64,000 nt of DNA from Streptomyces griseomycini (GCF_014203535.1 NZ_JACHJI010000001.1:496001-560000); one strand, 5' to 3'. Positions 1-14,217 are shown, numbered from the stretch's first letter. Numbers and translations: made by a program. The notes: generated by a model not told the origin, from the letters alone.

Positions 1-14
1 TCGTTCAGCTGAAC

Positions 15-1937
15 GTGCAGTCACAGGATGTCGCCCGCCGCCCCGCACCCTCCTCCCCGGCCGGACCGGTCGTGGAGGTCGAGCAGGCCGAGGCCGCACT
101 CGTCGAGCACTACCCGCGGCTCGTCCGGATCGCCTACCTGGTGCTGCCGTCCCGGATGGGCCGCTGCAGGCGGGTCCTGACCGCGCACTCCCTCACCCAG
201 CGCGCCCTGCCCCGTGCCCGCACCCCGGCCCCGGCGATCCCCTCCCGGCCGGCCGGCCGCGACGGTGACCCCGGGTACGCGCTGGTCCGCCTCCAGGTGG
301 TGCGCACGGCGCTGGAGGCCGGCCTGCCGCTCAGGCGCAGAGCGTGGCCCAAGCGGGCGCAACTGCCGTCGCCACTGCCCCAGGTGTGGGGCCTGAAGCT
401 GTTCCCGCGCTCGGGCGGCGCCGACGAACTCGCCCTGGACCAGCGGCTGTCCGCGCTCTCCGGCCCGGCTCGCGCCGCCTGTGTGCTGCGCGGTCTGGAG
501 CGGCTCCCGGACGGGGACGTGCGCGAGGTGCTCACGGCCGCGGGCGTCGCCGACGCGGACGCCGCGCTGGCCGAGGCCGACCGCGGCGGCGCCGAGCACC
601 GGCTGCTCGACTCCGCCGAGTTCGACCCCTGCTCGCTCCAGGCCCGGCCGACCGACCTGCTGCGCCGCCGCCGTCGCCTGAACGCCACGCTGGTGGCCGG
701 GGCCGCGCTCGCCGTCTGCGGGGCGCTGCTCGGGCCGCCGGGTGACGGCTGGGGCCCCGACGGCGCCGCCGCGCCCCCGTACGCCCGGAACCCGGCCGCG
801 CAGGCGGCGCTGGACCCGGGGAGGCTGACCCGGGTCTCCCCCACCGCGTGGAGGACCTCCGCGCGCGTCGACTTCTCGGTGTGGCCCGCACGCGGTGACC
901 TCACCGACGACACGGCCCTGCTGCGCCGCGCCCTCGCCGTCTGGGCCCGGCCGGGCGGGAGCGTCCAGGTGTCGGCGACCCCCGGCACCCCCTCCGGCGG
1001 CCCCGCCGGACCGCCCCAGCTGCTGTACGCCGGGACGGTCGACAACGCCCGCGTGGTGATCCTCCACGACGGTCTGCGCATCGCCCGGTACGCCGAGCCG
1101 GCCGACGGCACGCGCGGTGCGGCGCTCGACTTCGCCCGGGTCGACGGGGCCGGCCGGGCCGGGTCGAGCGCGGTGGTGCTGGGCCGGACCGACGGCAACG
1201 TCCGCTACCTGACGGCGCCCTGGGTGCGCGGGGCGGGCGAGCGGGACCTGCGCGAGCCCGGGGCCGCCGCGACCGACATCGCCCTCACCGGCGGTGTGAC
1301 CCCGCCCCTGCCCAGCCCGGCCCTGACATCCGGACCGTGCACCTCGTGGAACGTGCTGCAGCTGACCGACGGCACCGGCACCCGGCTGGTGACCGACCTC
1401 GGCGAGCTGGTCCCGGCCGGGCTGACCGCGGGGCGGCCCGGCGCCGCCGAAGCCGCCGCCGGCGCCGAGGCGCTGCGCACCTGGGCGCCGTTCGCGTGCT
1501 CGCTGAGAGCGGTGCGCTCCGCGGGCGTGCGGAGTGTGAACGCCTGGGCGTTCGCCGAACAGCCGCTGCCCGACGCGGGCGGGTCGGCGGCGTGGGTGTG
1601 CACGCGCGCCGAGACCTGGCGGGGCGGCGGGGCCCGGGTGCTGGCGCAGTTCCACACGCCGGGCGGGCGGTTCGGGGCGGTGACGGCGAGGGCCGAGGAC
1701 GTGCCGGCGTGCGGGGCGCGCGAGCCGCGGGTGCTCGCCGGGGTGCTGTGGAAGTCCGGGGCGGGCACCTGGTACCTGCTGGCCGCCGGCAGCCGCGACA
1801 CGGTGTCCGTCAGGGCGACGGGCGGGGTCGAGGGATCGGCCCGGGGGCGTCTGCTGACCGTCCGCGCCGAACAGGGCGCCCGGGCCGACCTCAAGGGCAC
1901 ACTGGAGGACGGACGGACGGTGAGCGGGCTGCGGTAG
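15..1937 (+). CDS. Hypothetical membrane-anchored protein with a sigma-factor-like N-terminus
   Basis: This 640-residue protein is of unknown function. Residues about 30-200 carry a stretch (HYPRLVRIAYLVLP) and a later segment (RAACVLRGLERLPDGDVREVL) that resemble remnants of sigma-70 regions 2 and 4. A basic stretch (LLRRRRRLN) then precedes one membrane helix at about residues 223-243. The remaining 400 residues lie beyond the helix, presumably outside the cell, and contain few cysteines and many Gly/Ala. The GTG at 15 is the first available start, but the gene may begin upstream of the window because only 14 bases precede it. The gene directly precedes a TetR regulator on the same strand. 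No catalytic motif was recognised. Coding potential is strong; function is unknown. Confidence 0.75.
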   Translation: MQSQDVARRPAPSSPAGPVVEVEQAEAALVEHYPRLVRIAYLVLPSRMGRCRRVLTAHSLTQRALPRARTPAPAIPSRPAGRDGDPGYALVRLQVVRTALEAGLPLRRRAWPKRAQLPSPLPQVWGLKLFPRSGGADELALDQRLSALSGPARAACVLRGLERLPDGDVREVLTAAGVADADAALAEADRGGAEHRLLDSAEFDPCSLQARPTDLLRRRRRLNATLVAGAALAVCGALLGPPGDGWGPDGAAAPPYARNPAAQAALDPGRLTRVSPTAWRTSARVDFSVWPARGDLTDDTALLRRALAVWARPGGSVQVSATPGTPSGGPAGPPQLLYAGTVDNARVVILHDGLRIARYAEPADGTRGAALDFARVDGAGRAGSSAVVLGRTDGNVRYLTAPWVRGAGERDLREPGAAATDIALTGGVTPPLPSPALTSGPCTSWNVLQLTDGTGTRLVTDLGELVPAGLTAGRPGAAEAAAGAEALRTWAPFACSLRAVRSAGVRSVNAWAFAEQPLPDAGGSAAWVCTRAETWRGGGARVLAQFHTPGGRFGAVTARAEDVPACGAREPRVLAGVLWKSGAGTWYLLAAGSRDTVSVRATGGVEGSARGRLLTVRAEQGARADLKGTLEDGRTVSGLR

Positions 1938-1956
1938 CCGGACGAACACCGTCGAC

Positions 1957-1968
1957 CGGTCCGGACCG
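1957..1968. promoter_or_regulatory. Palindrome CGGTCCGGACCG upstream of TetR gene, candidate operator
   Basis: This is a perfect 12-bp palindrome 33 bp before the TetR start codon. A -10-like TACGAT follows at 1981-1986. The placement suits autoregulation by the downstream TetR protein, which is inference. Confidence 0.4.
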
Positions 1969-2001
1969 TTCGAGGCCGAATACGATCGGTAAGGTGTTCG
2001 C

Positions 2002-2694
2002 ATGACTACCGGGGTACGCCGCAGAATGGGAGTCGAGGAGCGGCGGCAGCAGTTGATCGGCGTCGCCCTCGAACTGTTCAGCCGCCGTTCGCCCGACGAC
2101 GTCTCCATCGACGAGATAGCGTCGGCGGCGGGCATCTCCCGCCCGCTGGTCTACCACTACTTCCCCGGCAAACTCAGCCTGTACGAGGCCGCGTTGAAGC
2201 GTGCCGCCGACGACCTGGCGTCCCGGTTCGACGAGCCGCACGAGGGCCCGCTGGGGGCGCGGCTGCTGCGGGTGATGGGCCGGTTCTTCGACTTCGTCGA
2301 CGACCACGGCCCCGGTTTCTCCGCCCTGATGCGCGGCGGCCCGGCGGTCGGCTCCTCGACCACCAACGCGCTGATCGACTCCGTGCGGCAGGCCGCGTAC
2401 GACCAGATGCTGTCGCACCTGGGCGTGGCGGGTCAGGCGCCGGCGCGGCTGGAACTGGTCGTCCGTTCCTGGATCTCGCTCGTCGAGTCGACGGCGCTGA
2501 TCTGGCTGGACGGGCGGCGCATCCCGCGCGCCGATCTGGAGGTGCAGCTGGTGCACGACTTCGCCGCGCTCGCCGCCGTCGCCGCCGCCCACGACGGGGA
2601 ACTGGCCGCGCTGCTGCGCGGGCTGCTCGAGAAGGAGCCGGGCGACGGGCCGTTCACCGACCTCGCCGCCCGGCTGATCGCACTGGCTTCCTAG
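2002..2694 (+). CDS. TetR family transcriptional regulator
   Basis: This is a 230-residue one-component regulator. The N-terminal TetR DNA-binding domain spans about residues 10-60, with the typical helix-turn-helix (IDEIASAAGISRPLVYHYF) and the following KLSLYEAAL segment. The rest is an all-helical ligand domain of usual length whose ligand is unknown. The ATG at 2002 is preceded by AAGG at about 8 bases. A palindrome just upstream suggests self-repression. The gene is followed immediately by a long hairpin and faces a tautomerase-fold gene. No obvious divergent target gene is present, so its regulon may be itself or the upstream membrane protein. Confidence 0.9.
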   Translation: MTTGVRRRMGVEERRQQLIGVALELFSRRSPDDVSIDEIASAAGISRPLVYHYFPGKLSLYEAALKRAADDLASRFDEPHEGPLGARLLRVMGRFFDFVDDHGPGFSALMRGGPAVGSSTTNALIDSVRQAAYDQMLSHLGVAGQAPARLELVVRSWISLVESTALIWLDGRRIPRADLEVQLVHDFAALAAVAAAHDGELAALLRGLLEKEPGDGPFTDLAARLIALAS

Positions 2695-2771
2695 GGCCCC
2701 TCGTTCGGATCACGCCGGGCTCGCGGGCCCTGGCACCGCTCCCTGATCCGGCCCGATCCGAACGAGGGGCC
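2695..2771. terminator. Bidirectional hairpin between convergent genes
   Basis: Perfect 17-bp inverted repeat: arms 2695-2711 and 2755-2771 around a 43-base loop. It starts at the base after the TetR stop and ends shortly before the stop of the convergent minus-strand gene. It is a likely shared terminator. Confidence 0.7.
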
Positions 2772-2781
2772 CCGGCCGCCG

Positions 2782-3138
2782 CTACTCCTCGAACTTCCGG
2801 TACGACGGGTCGAGGTCGCGCACCTCGGCGGAGGCGTGCAGCACCAGCCCCTCGGCCGGCTTCACGTACTGCCGCAGCAGCTCCAGCACGGCCTCGGTGA
2901 GCCGGGCCTTGGTCTCGTCCGTGCGTCCGGCCAGCAGGGCGATGTGGACGTGGACGAGGGCGTGCCCGTCGGTGTCGGGGCCGACCACGACGTCCTCGGT
3001 GCGCCGGAACCGCGTCTTGCACGCCGGCGGCTTGGCGGCCGCGATGTCCACCACGGCGGTGTGCAGGTCCCGCGCGAAGGCGGGCCGGTCGAAGCCGTCC
3101 GCCAGTCGCTCGGAGTAGTCGACGGTGATCTGCGGCAT
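2782..3138 (-). CDS. 5-carboxymethyl-2-hydroxymuconate isomerase-like protein (CHMI family)
   Basis: This is a 118-residue tautomerase-superfamily protein. It begins MPQITVDYSERL, giving the N-terminal proline that acts as general base in 4-oxalocrotonate tautomerase and CHMI enzymes. The length and the C-terminal DPSYRKFEE match CHMI-type proteins rather than the 62-residue 4-OT. CHMI normally isomerises an intermediate of homoprotocatechuate degradation, but no other genes of that pathway are nearby, so the true substrate is uncertain. The ATG has a strong AGGAGG site, but this lies inside a perfect hairpin (3138-3169). The gene lies 55 bases downstream of the pullulanase gene on the same strand and could be its distal partner or independent. 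Confidence 0.85.
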   Translation of the reverse strand: MPQITVDYSERLADGFDRPAFARDLHTAVVDIAAAKPPACKTRFRRTEDVVVGPDTDGHALVHVHIALLAGRTDETKARLTEAVLELLRQYVKPAEGLVLHASAEVRDLDPSYRKFEE

Positions 3139-3169
3139 GAGCCCTCCTGTTCCTGGTCAGGAGGGCTCA
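3138..3169 (-). promoter_or_regulatory. Hairpin that hides the ribosome binding site of the CHMI-like gene
   Basis: This is a perfect 11-bp inverted repeat (3138-3148 and 3159-3169) with a 10-base loop. Read on the minus strand, the 5' arm is TGAGCCCTCCT. The 3' arm is AGGAGGGCTCA, which contains the Shine-Dalgarno sequence and the first base of the start codon. It can act as the terminator of the pullulanase gene, as a translational lock on the next gene, or both. Confidence 0.65.
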
Positions 3170-3193
3170 CACTAGCCGCAGCTCCTTGCCGGG

Positions 3194-8605
<5,412 letters not shown>

Positions 8606-8708
8606 GGCGTGAACTCCTTGCGCTTACGGCTCATTGGGTCCGACCCCACACCACGGCGACGGCTTGTTCCGGCCACGTCACCGGGCTCCGGGCGTGACGC
8701 TATCGCCG

Positions 8709-8727
8709 TTGAAAGCTTTACAGCAAG
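8709..8727 (-). promoter_or_regulatory. Candidate MalR operator before the pullulanase gene
   Basis: On the minus strand this reads CTTGCTGTAAAGCTTTCAA. It shares the half site CTTGCTG with the malE operator candidate and has the same AT-rich core. It lies 104 bp upstream of the start codon. Assignment to MalR rests on this similarity to the sites at 10244-10264 and 15620-15640. Confidence 0.5.
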
Positions 8728-8764
8728 GGTTGTGAAAGTAACGGTAAGGACTTACACCCGTGCC

Positions 8765-8806
8765 GCGGGCCGCGCCGCCGCCCCCGTGAACGGCGGCGCG
8801 GCCCGC
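8765..8806 (-). terminator. Terminator of the alpha-amylase gene
   Basis: Perfect 16-bp stem (8765-8780 and 8791-8806) with a 10-base loop, 6 bases after the amylase stop codon. It separates amylase transcription from the pullulanase promoter region. Confidence 0.85.
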
Positions 8807-8812
8807 GCCCGT

Positions 8813-10186
8813 TCAGCAGCTCGACTTGCCCGCGTACACCGCGAGGGCCGTGTTGCCGCCCAGTGTGGCGGTCAGCCGGCCCGAACCGTCCACCGTCACC
8901 GGCGTGTTGTTCTGGACGTTGCAGTACGTGCCCGCCGGCAGGGAGGTCTGGTAGGTGCGGGTCAGCGGGCCGGATTCGTGGTTGATGGCCACGAAGCCCT
9001 TGCCGCCCCGGCCGAAGGCGATCGCGTCGCCGCCGTTGTCCCACCAGTTGGTGACCGCCTGGCCCCGGGTCGCGTTGCGGAAGCCGACCATGGACTTGAT
9101 CTCCGGCCAGGCGTGCTGGCACTTCCAGCCGCTCTGCCAGCAGGCGTCGACCCGGCCGCCGTTCGGCGGGCCCGCGTCGTGGTCGGTGAACTCGTAGCCG
9201 GAATTGATGTCCGGGGCGCCGTAGGGCCAGGCCAGCATGAAGACGTTGGCCAGCGTGTAGGTGGCGTTGTCCTTGTAGGACAGCGTGGAGCCGTTGCGCT
9301 CGGTGTCGTGGTTGTCGACGAAGACGCCGGAGACGGAGCTGTTCATGTAGCCCCAGCCCTCGCCGTAGTTCTTCAGGTAGGCGAGGTTCTCGTTGTGGAA
9401 GACCCGCTTGAGGTCGTAGGCGTAGCGGAACTCCTGGACGTCGCCGTTCCCGGTGTACTCGGTGGGCCGGACGGCCTCGCCGGCGCCGAAGATGACCTCC
9501 TGCTTCCAGTACACGGAGGGGTTGTTCAGGCGGGACTTGATGTCGGCCAGGTCGGCGGCCGGCATGTGCTTGGCCGCGTCGATGCGGAAGCCGTCCACAC
9601 CGAGGGAGAGCAGGTCGTTCATGTACCGGGCGATGGCTCCGCGGACGTAGTCCTCGCCGGTGTCGAGGTCGGCGAGGCCGACCAGTTCGCAGTTCTGGAC
9701 GTTCCCGCGGTTGCCGTAGTCGGTGATCTGCGAGGTGCAGTTGTCGAAGTCGGGCGCGGAGTACAGGCCGGGGTAGTTGTACTTCGTGTACGACGAGCCG
9801 CCGGTGCCGGTGCCGCTGCCGGCGGACATGTGGTTGATGACCGTGTCGGCGACGACCTTCACGCCGGCCGCGTGACACGTGTCGACCATGTTCTTGAACG
9901 CGGTCCGGTCACCGAGCCGGCCGGCGATCCTGTAGCTGACGGGCTGGTACGACGTCCACCACTGCGGGCCCTGTATGTGCTCGGCGGGCGGGGAGACCTG
10001 GACGTACCCGTATCCTGCGGGGCCGAGGGTGTCGGTGCACTCGCGGGCGACGGAGGCGAAGTTCCACTCGAACAGGACGGCGGTCACGTCCCTGGTGCCG
10101 GGCGGGGAGGCCTCCGCGCCGGTCGGGGCCATGACAACCGAGGCGGCCGCGAGGGCGACGGCCGCGGAGAGGGTTCTGCGTGCCAT
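8813..10186 (-). CDS. aml: Secreted alpha-amylase (GH13)
   Basis: This is a 457-residue extracellular endo-amylase of the Streptomyces/animal type. The signal peptide is about residues 1-27 (cleavage near GAEA-SPPG). The GH13 barrel shows region I ([10 protein letters not shown]), nucleophile D203 (GFRIDAAKH), general acid E230 (KQEVIFGAG) and D294 ([10 protein letters not shown]). Paired cysteines are present and the chain ends in Cys. It has no separate starch-binding domain. The ATG at 10186 was chosen because GAAGGAA precedes it by 5 bases; an in-frame ATG at 10204 would overlap that site. It hydrolyses internal alpha-1,4 bonds of starch to maltodextrins. It lies between the pullulanase gene and aglA and has a MalR-like palindrome upstream. 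Confidence 0.95.
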   Translation of the reverse strand: MARRTLSAAVALAAASVVMAPTGAEASPPGTRDVTAVLFEWNFASVARECTDTLGPAGYGYVQVSPPAEHIQGPQWWTSYQPVSYRIAGRLGDRTAFKNMVDTCHAAGVKVVADTVINHMSAGSGTGTGGSSYTKYNYPGLYSAPDFDNCTSQITDYGNRGNVQNCELVGLADLDTGEDYVRGAIARYMNDLLSLGVDGFRIDAAKHMPAADLADIKSRLNNPSVYWKQEVIFGAGEAVRPTEYTGNGDVQEFRYAYDLKRVFHNENLAYLKNYGEGWGYMNSSVSGVFVDNHDTERNGSTLSYKDNATYTLANVFMLAWPYGAPDINSGYEFTDHDAGPPNGGRVDACWQSGWKCQHAWPEIKSMVGFRNATRGQAVTNWWDNGGDAIAFGRGGKGFVAINHESGPLTRTYQTSLPAGTYCNVQNNTPVTVDGSGRLTATLGGNTALAVYAGKSSC

Positions 10187-10243
10187 GTGGGGTTCCTTCT
10201 TCATCGAAGGGTGTGGGGATGCCGCCGGAGTTGGTTGAAGTTC

Positions 10244-10264
10244 CTTGCAGAAATCTTCAGCAAC
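10244..10264 (-). promoter_or_regulatory. Candidate MalR operator before the alpha-amylase gene
   Basis: The core TTGCAGAAATCTTCAGCAA at 10245-10263 is an imperfect palindrome with TTGC/GCAA ends, typical of LacI-family sites. It starts 58 bp upstream of the amylase start. It resembles the malE-malR site, and MalR (Reg1) repression of amylase genes is known in S. lividans and S. coelicolor. Confidence 0.65.
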
Positions 10265-10351
10265 ATTGCGGCAACGCAGATGTTAGAGGCCCGCCACCCG
10301 AAAGGGCAGCGGGCCGTACCGACTTGAACGAAAAAAGTTGCGGGACGGACG

Positions 10352-12046
10352 TCAGCCCGTGGTCCACCACACGGTGGTGTCGGCCGGGACCTTCACCTCG
10401 CCGTCCGCCTCGACCACCTCACCGCTGGCGAGCAGCACCCGCCCGTACGCCGGGGCGGTCACCGACTCCCCCGTGGTGTTCGCGACGCAGACGAACTCCC
10501 CGCGCCGGAAGGCGAGCACGCCCTCGGGCGCCCGCAGCCACTCCACCGCGTCGCCCGCGCCCAGGTCGGGCTGGTCCCGGCGCACGGCGAGCGCGGCCCG
10601 GTACAGCTCCAGCGTCGAACCGGGCACGCCGGTCTGCGCCTCCACGCTCAGCTCGCCCCAGCCCGCCGGCTGCGGCAGCCAGCTGCCGCCGTCGCCGAAG
10701 CCGTACGACGAGCCCTCGCGCGTCCACGGGATCGGGACGCGGCAGCCGTCGCGGTAGCCGTCCTGGCCCGCGCCCCGGAAGTAGGCCGGGTCCTGGCGGA
10801 CCTCGTCCGGCAGGTCCACGACGTCCGGCAGGCCGAGTTCCTCGCCCTGGTAGACGTACGCCGAACCGGGCAGCGCCAGCATCAGCAGCGTCGCCGCGCG
10901 GGCCCGGCGCAGGCCCAGCTCGCGGTCGCCGGCCAGCCGGATCTGGGTGCCGAGGCCGGGCGGGTTGGCGAACCGGGTGGCGTGCCGGGTGACGTCGTGG
11001 TTGGACAGCACCCAGGTGGCGGGGGCGCCGACCGGGCGCATCGCCTCCAGGGTGCGGTCGATCACCTCGCGCAGCTCCTCGGCGTCCCAGTGGGTGCCCA
11101 GGTACTGGAAGTTGAACGCCTGGTGCAACTCGTCGGGGCGGACGTAGTTGGCGGTGCGCTCGACGGTCGGGGTCCAGGCCTCCGCGACGAAGATGCGCTC
11201 GCCCGAGTACTCGTCGAGGATCAGCCGCCACTGGCGGTAGATGTCGTGCACGCCGTCCTGGTCGAAGAACGGCATGACATCGTTGCCCAGCAGCTTCAGC
11301 TGTTCGTGGGATCCGAGGTCGGGCAGGCCCTCGGCCTTCACCATGCCGTGGGCGACGTCGATGCGGAAGCCGTCCACGCCCATGTCCAGCCAGAAGCGCA
11401 GGATGGAGCGGAACTCGTCGCCGACCGCCGGGTGCTCCCAGTTGAAGTCGGGCTGCTCGGGCGCGAAGAGGTGCAGGTACCACTCGCCGGGCGTGCCGTC
11501 GGGCTCGGTCACCCGGGTCCAGGCCGGGCCGCCGAAGATCGACTCCCAGTCGTTGGGCGGCAGCTCGCCGTTCTCGCCCTTGCCGGGCCGGAAGTGGTAG
11601 CGGTCCCGCAGCGGCGAGCCGGGGCCCTCGGCGAGGGCCCGCTTGAACCACTCGTGCTGGTCGGAGGAGTGGTTGGGCACGAGGTCGACGATGATCCTGA
11701 GGCCCAGTGCGTGGGCGTCCCGGATCAGCGCGTCCGCGTCGAGCAGGGTGCCGAACATGGGATCGACGGCGCGGTAGTCGGCGACGTCGTAGCCGGCGTC
11801 GGCCTGCGGCGAGGCGTAGAAGGGGCTGAGCCACACGGCGTCCACGCCGAGGTCGCGCAGGTACGGCAGGCGGGAGCGGATGCCCTCCAGGTCGCCCATG
11901 CCGTCGCCGTTGCTGTCGGCGAAGCTGCGCGGGTACACCTGGTAGATCACCGCGTCCCGCCACCAGTCGCGGCGCCGGGCGACGGTGGCGACGGCCGCGT
12001 CGGTCGTGGGGGTCGGGGCCGGGGCGGCGGAGTGCTGCTGGCTCAT
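10352..12046 (-). CDS. aglA: Alpha-glucosidase AglA (GH13, intracellular)
   Basis: This is a 564-residue GH13 enzyme without a signal peptide, so it is cytoplasmic. Motifs are IIVDLVPNHSS, nucleophile D230 (GFRIDVAHG), acid E289 (FVAEAWTP) and D351 (LSNHDVTRH). The segment NGDGMGDLEGI marks the oligo-1,6-/alpha-glucosidase subgroup. It would split imported maltose and short maltodextrins into glucose. It is the last gene of the malEFG-aglA unit, 144 bases after malG, with a perfect hairpin in that gap, so its expression may be lower than that of the transporter. The gene order malE, malF, malG, aglA is conserved in Streptomyces. Confidence 0.92.
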   Translation of the reverse strand: MSQQHSAAPAPTPTTDAAVATVARRRDWWRDAVIYQVYPRSFADSNGDGMGDLEGIRSRLPYLRDLGVDAVWLSPFYASPQADAGYDVADYRAVDPMFGTLLDADALIRDAHALGLRIIVDLVPNHSSDQHEWFKRALAEGPGSPLRDRYHFRPGKGENGELPPNDWESIFGGPAWTRVTEPDGTPGEWYLHLFAPEQPDFNWEHPAVGDEFRSILRFWLDMGVDGFRIDVAHGMVKAEGLPDLGSHEQLKLLGNDVMPFFDQDGVHDIYRQWRLILDEYSGERIFVAEAWTPTVERTANYVRPDELHQAFNFQYLGTHWDAEELREVIDRTLEAMRPVGAPATWVLSNHDVTRHATRFANPPGLGTQIRLAGDRELGLRRARAATLLMLALPGSAYVYQGEELGLPDVVDLPDEVRQDPAYFRGAGQDGYRDGCRVPIPWTREGSSYGFGDGGSWLPQPAGWGELSVEAQTGVPGSTLELYRAALAVRRDQPDLGAGDAVEWLRAPEGVLAFRRGEFVCVANTTGESVTAPAYGRVLLASGEVVEADGEVKVPADTTVWWTTG

Positions 12047-12102
12047 GTCGTCCTTGATACGAGTGCGGTCAGGGAGGCGAGTGGGGGTGGCGGCGGGAGA
12101 CG

Positions 12103-12148
12103 AGGCGGCCGCGGTGACAGCGGGGTCGGATGGACACCGCGGCCGCCT
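12103..12148 (-). terminator. Intra-operon hairpin between malG and aglA
   Basis: Perfect 14-bp inverted repeat, 12103-12116 with 12135-12148, loop 18 bases. It may terminate a fraction of malEFG transcripts or stabilise their 3' end. Confidence 0.6.
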
Positions 12149-12190
12149 ACCCGCGCGGTCAGGCGCGCGGGAGTCGTTGCCCGAAGGGGG

Positions 12191-13102
12191 TCAGCCCTTC
12201 GTGCCGCCTGCGGTGAGGCCGGCCACCAGGTTCTTCTGCACCAGGTAGAAGAACGCGGAGACGGGTATCGCGATCAGGACCGCGGTGGCGGCCATGAGGT
12301 TGCGCTGCGCGTCGTGCTCGCTGACGAAGCTCTGCAGACCGACGGCGAGCGTGTACTTCTCGTCGTCGAGCATGAACGTCGTGGCGAAGGCGACCTCGCC
12401 GAACGCGGTGATGAAGCTGTAGAACGCGGCGACCGCCAGCCCCGGCTTGGCGAGCGGCAGGATCAGCCGCAGGAACGTGCCGATGGGGTTCAGCCCGTCG
12501 ACCCGTCCCGCCTCGTCGATCTCGAACGGGATGGTGTCGAAGTAGCCCTTCATCAGCCAGGCGCAGTACGGCACCGCCGTCGTGCAGTAGACGAGGATGA
12601 GTCCAAGGTAGCTGTCGACGAGCTGCAGGTCCGAGAGGATCTGGTACATCGGGACCATCAGGACGGCCACCGGGAACATCTGGGTGACCAGGAGCACCCA
12701 CATGAACTTCTTGTACCCCGGGAACCGCATGCGGGACACGGCGTAGCCGGTGGTGGCGGCGACCAGGACGCCGATGACCGTGGTGCCGAGCGAGACGATC
12801 AGCGAGCTCTTCAGCCAGTCGAAGAAGTTCGTGTTCTGCAGGACGAACGTGTAGTTGTCCAGCGTCATCTTGCCCCAGATGCCGCCGGGGCGCAGGTAGT
12901 CGTCCTTGTCCGGGCCGAGGGACAGGAAGACCAGCCAGGCGACCGGGAACAGCGCGATCAGGCTGGCGACGACCAGGACGCCGTGGGAGGTGAGGCGCGC
13001 CAGGGGGCTGCCCTCGCCGCGCCGGCGCACCTTGCGGGGCGGGGGCGGGTCGTCGGCAGGCCGGTCCGCCGGAGCAGTGGTGGTGACGGTCGAGGTGCTC
13101 AT
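12191..13102 (-). CDS. malG: Maltose/maltodextrin ABC transporter permease MalG
   Basis: This is a 303-residue inner-membrane subunit of the maltodextrin importer. A long basic, proline-rich N-terminus (DDPPPPRKVRRRGEG) precedes six predicted membrane helices beginning about residue 35. The EAA-like loop that contacts the ATPase reads IDEAGRVDGLNPIGTFLRL. The gene starts 13 bases after malF and ends TKG. It pairs with MalF to form the channel. No ATPase gene lies in the cluster; in Streptomyces the shared ATPase MsiK, encoded elsewhere, energises such importers. Confidence 0.95.
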   Translation of the reverse strand: MSTSTVTTTAPADRPADDPPPPRKVRRRGEGSPLARLTSHGVLVVASLIALFPVAWLVFLSLGPDKDDYLRPGGIWGKMTLDNYTFVLQNTNFFDWLKSSLIVSLGTTVIGVLVAATTGYAVSRMRFPGYKKFMWVLLVTQMFPVAVLMVPMYQILSDLQLVDSYLGLILVYCTTAVPYCAWLMKGYFDTIPFEIDEAGRVDGLNPIGTFLRLILPLAKPGLAVAAFYSFITAFGEVAFATTFMLDDEKYTLAVGLQSFVSEHDAQRNLMAATAVLIAIPVSAFFYLVQKNLVAGLTAGGTKG

Positions 13103-13115
13103 GGGGACTCCTGCC

Positions 13116-14120
13116 TCAGATCGCGAGCTGCTGCTCGTTGCGGTTCAGCCAGCGGCGGTAGAAGGAGGTGAAGACGATCAGGACGGCCAGCAGCAGCATG
13201 CCGTAGGCCGCGGACTCGGCGAACTCGCGCGGCTGCTGTCCGAAGCCCAGCTGGTAGGCCCAGGTGACGAGGATCTGGGCCTCCGGGGCGGTGTTGCCGA
13301 ACAGCAGGAAGATGATGGCGAACTGGTTGAAGGTCCAGATGACGCCGAGCAGCACCACGGTGGAGCTGACCGAGCGCAGGCCGGGCAGGGTGACGTGGCG
13401 GAACCGCTGCCAGGCGTTCGCGCCGTCCATCTCGGCCGCCTCGTACAGGCTGGCGTCGATGGACTGCAGTCCGCCGAGCAGGGAGACCATCATGAACGGC
13501 ACACCGCACCAGGTGTTCACCATGATCGCGGCGACCCGCTGCCAGAAGGTGTCCTCCAGCCACGCCGGGGTCGGCAGGCCGAGGAAGTCGAGGCCCGAGT
13601 TGATGATGCCGGCGTCGGCGAGCATGAAGCGCCAGCCGAAGACGGTGACGAAGGTGGGCACGGCCCACGGGAGGATGAGGACCAGCCGGTAGAGGGTGCG
13701 GCCGCGCAGCTTCTGGTTGAGCAGCAGGGCGAGGCCCAGGCCGATGCCGTAGTGCAGGGCGACGCAGGCGGCCGTCCACACGATCGTCCAGAGGAACTTG
13801 GACCAGAAGCGGTCGTAGGCCGTCTCGCCCCACAGGATGTCGGCGTAGTTGTCGATGCCGATGAACTTGTAGGTGGCCTCGATCTCGTTGACGCCGATGG
13901 TGCGCGCCGAGTTGAGGCTGTCCGCGTCGGTGAGCGTGAGGTAGAAGCCGTAGGCCAGGGGGTACAGCACGATGACGCCGAGCACGAGGGCCACCGGCGC
14001 GATCATGGCGTAGGCGTACCAGTGCTTCTGGTACCCGTGCTTCAGGCGCTGGCCCAGCCCGGGGCGGGGCGCGCGGTCACCGCGTCGCTTGCCGGTCGCG
14101 CGGTCGATGGCGACTGTCAT
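13116..14120 (-). CDS. malF: Maltose/maltodextrin ABC transporter permease MalF
   Basis: This is a 334-residue inner-membrane permease. The N-terminus is positively charged and cytoplasmic (KRRGDRAPRPG). About six helices follow, and the EAA loop is LYEAAEMDGANAWQRFRHVT. It forms the translocation channel with MalG and receives sugar from the lipoprotein MalE. It is shorter than Escherichia coli MalF because it lacks the large periplasmic loop, as expected in Gram-positive bacteria. The gene lies 97 bases after malE, with a hairpin between, and 13 bases before malG. Confidence 0.95.
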   Translation of the reverse strand: MTVAIDRATGKRRGDRAPRPGLGQRLKHGYQKHWYAYAMIAPVALVLGVIVLYPLAYGFYLTLTDADSLNSARTIGVNEIEATYKFIGIDNYADILWGETAYDRFWSKFLWTIVWTAACVALHYGIGLGLALLLNQKLRGRTLYRLVLILPWAVPTFVTVFGWRFMLADAGIINSGLDFLGLPTPAWLEDTFWQRVAAIMVNTWCGVPFMMVSLLGGLQSIDASLYEAAEMDGANAWQRFRHVTLPGLRSVSSTVVLLGVIWTFNQFAIIFLLFGNTAPEAQILVTWAYQLGFGQQPREFAESAAYGMLLLAVLIVFTSFYRRWLNRNEQQLAI

Positions 14121-14169
14121 GGTTCGGCACCTTCTGGATGATCAAGGAGTACGGCACACAGGCCTGCGA

Positions 14170-14206
14170 CCGCCGGACCCTCCCCTCCTGGAAGCGGGTC
14201 CGGCGG
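14170..14206 (-). terminator. Hairpin between malE and malF
   Basis: Perfect 11-bp stem, 14170-14180 with 14196-14206, loop 15 bases, just after the malE stop. Such structures after binding-protein genes commonly stabilise or attenuate the transcript, so that more binding protein than permease is made. Confidence 0.6.
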
Positions 14207-14217
14207 CCACGCGGGCA

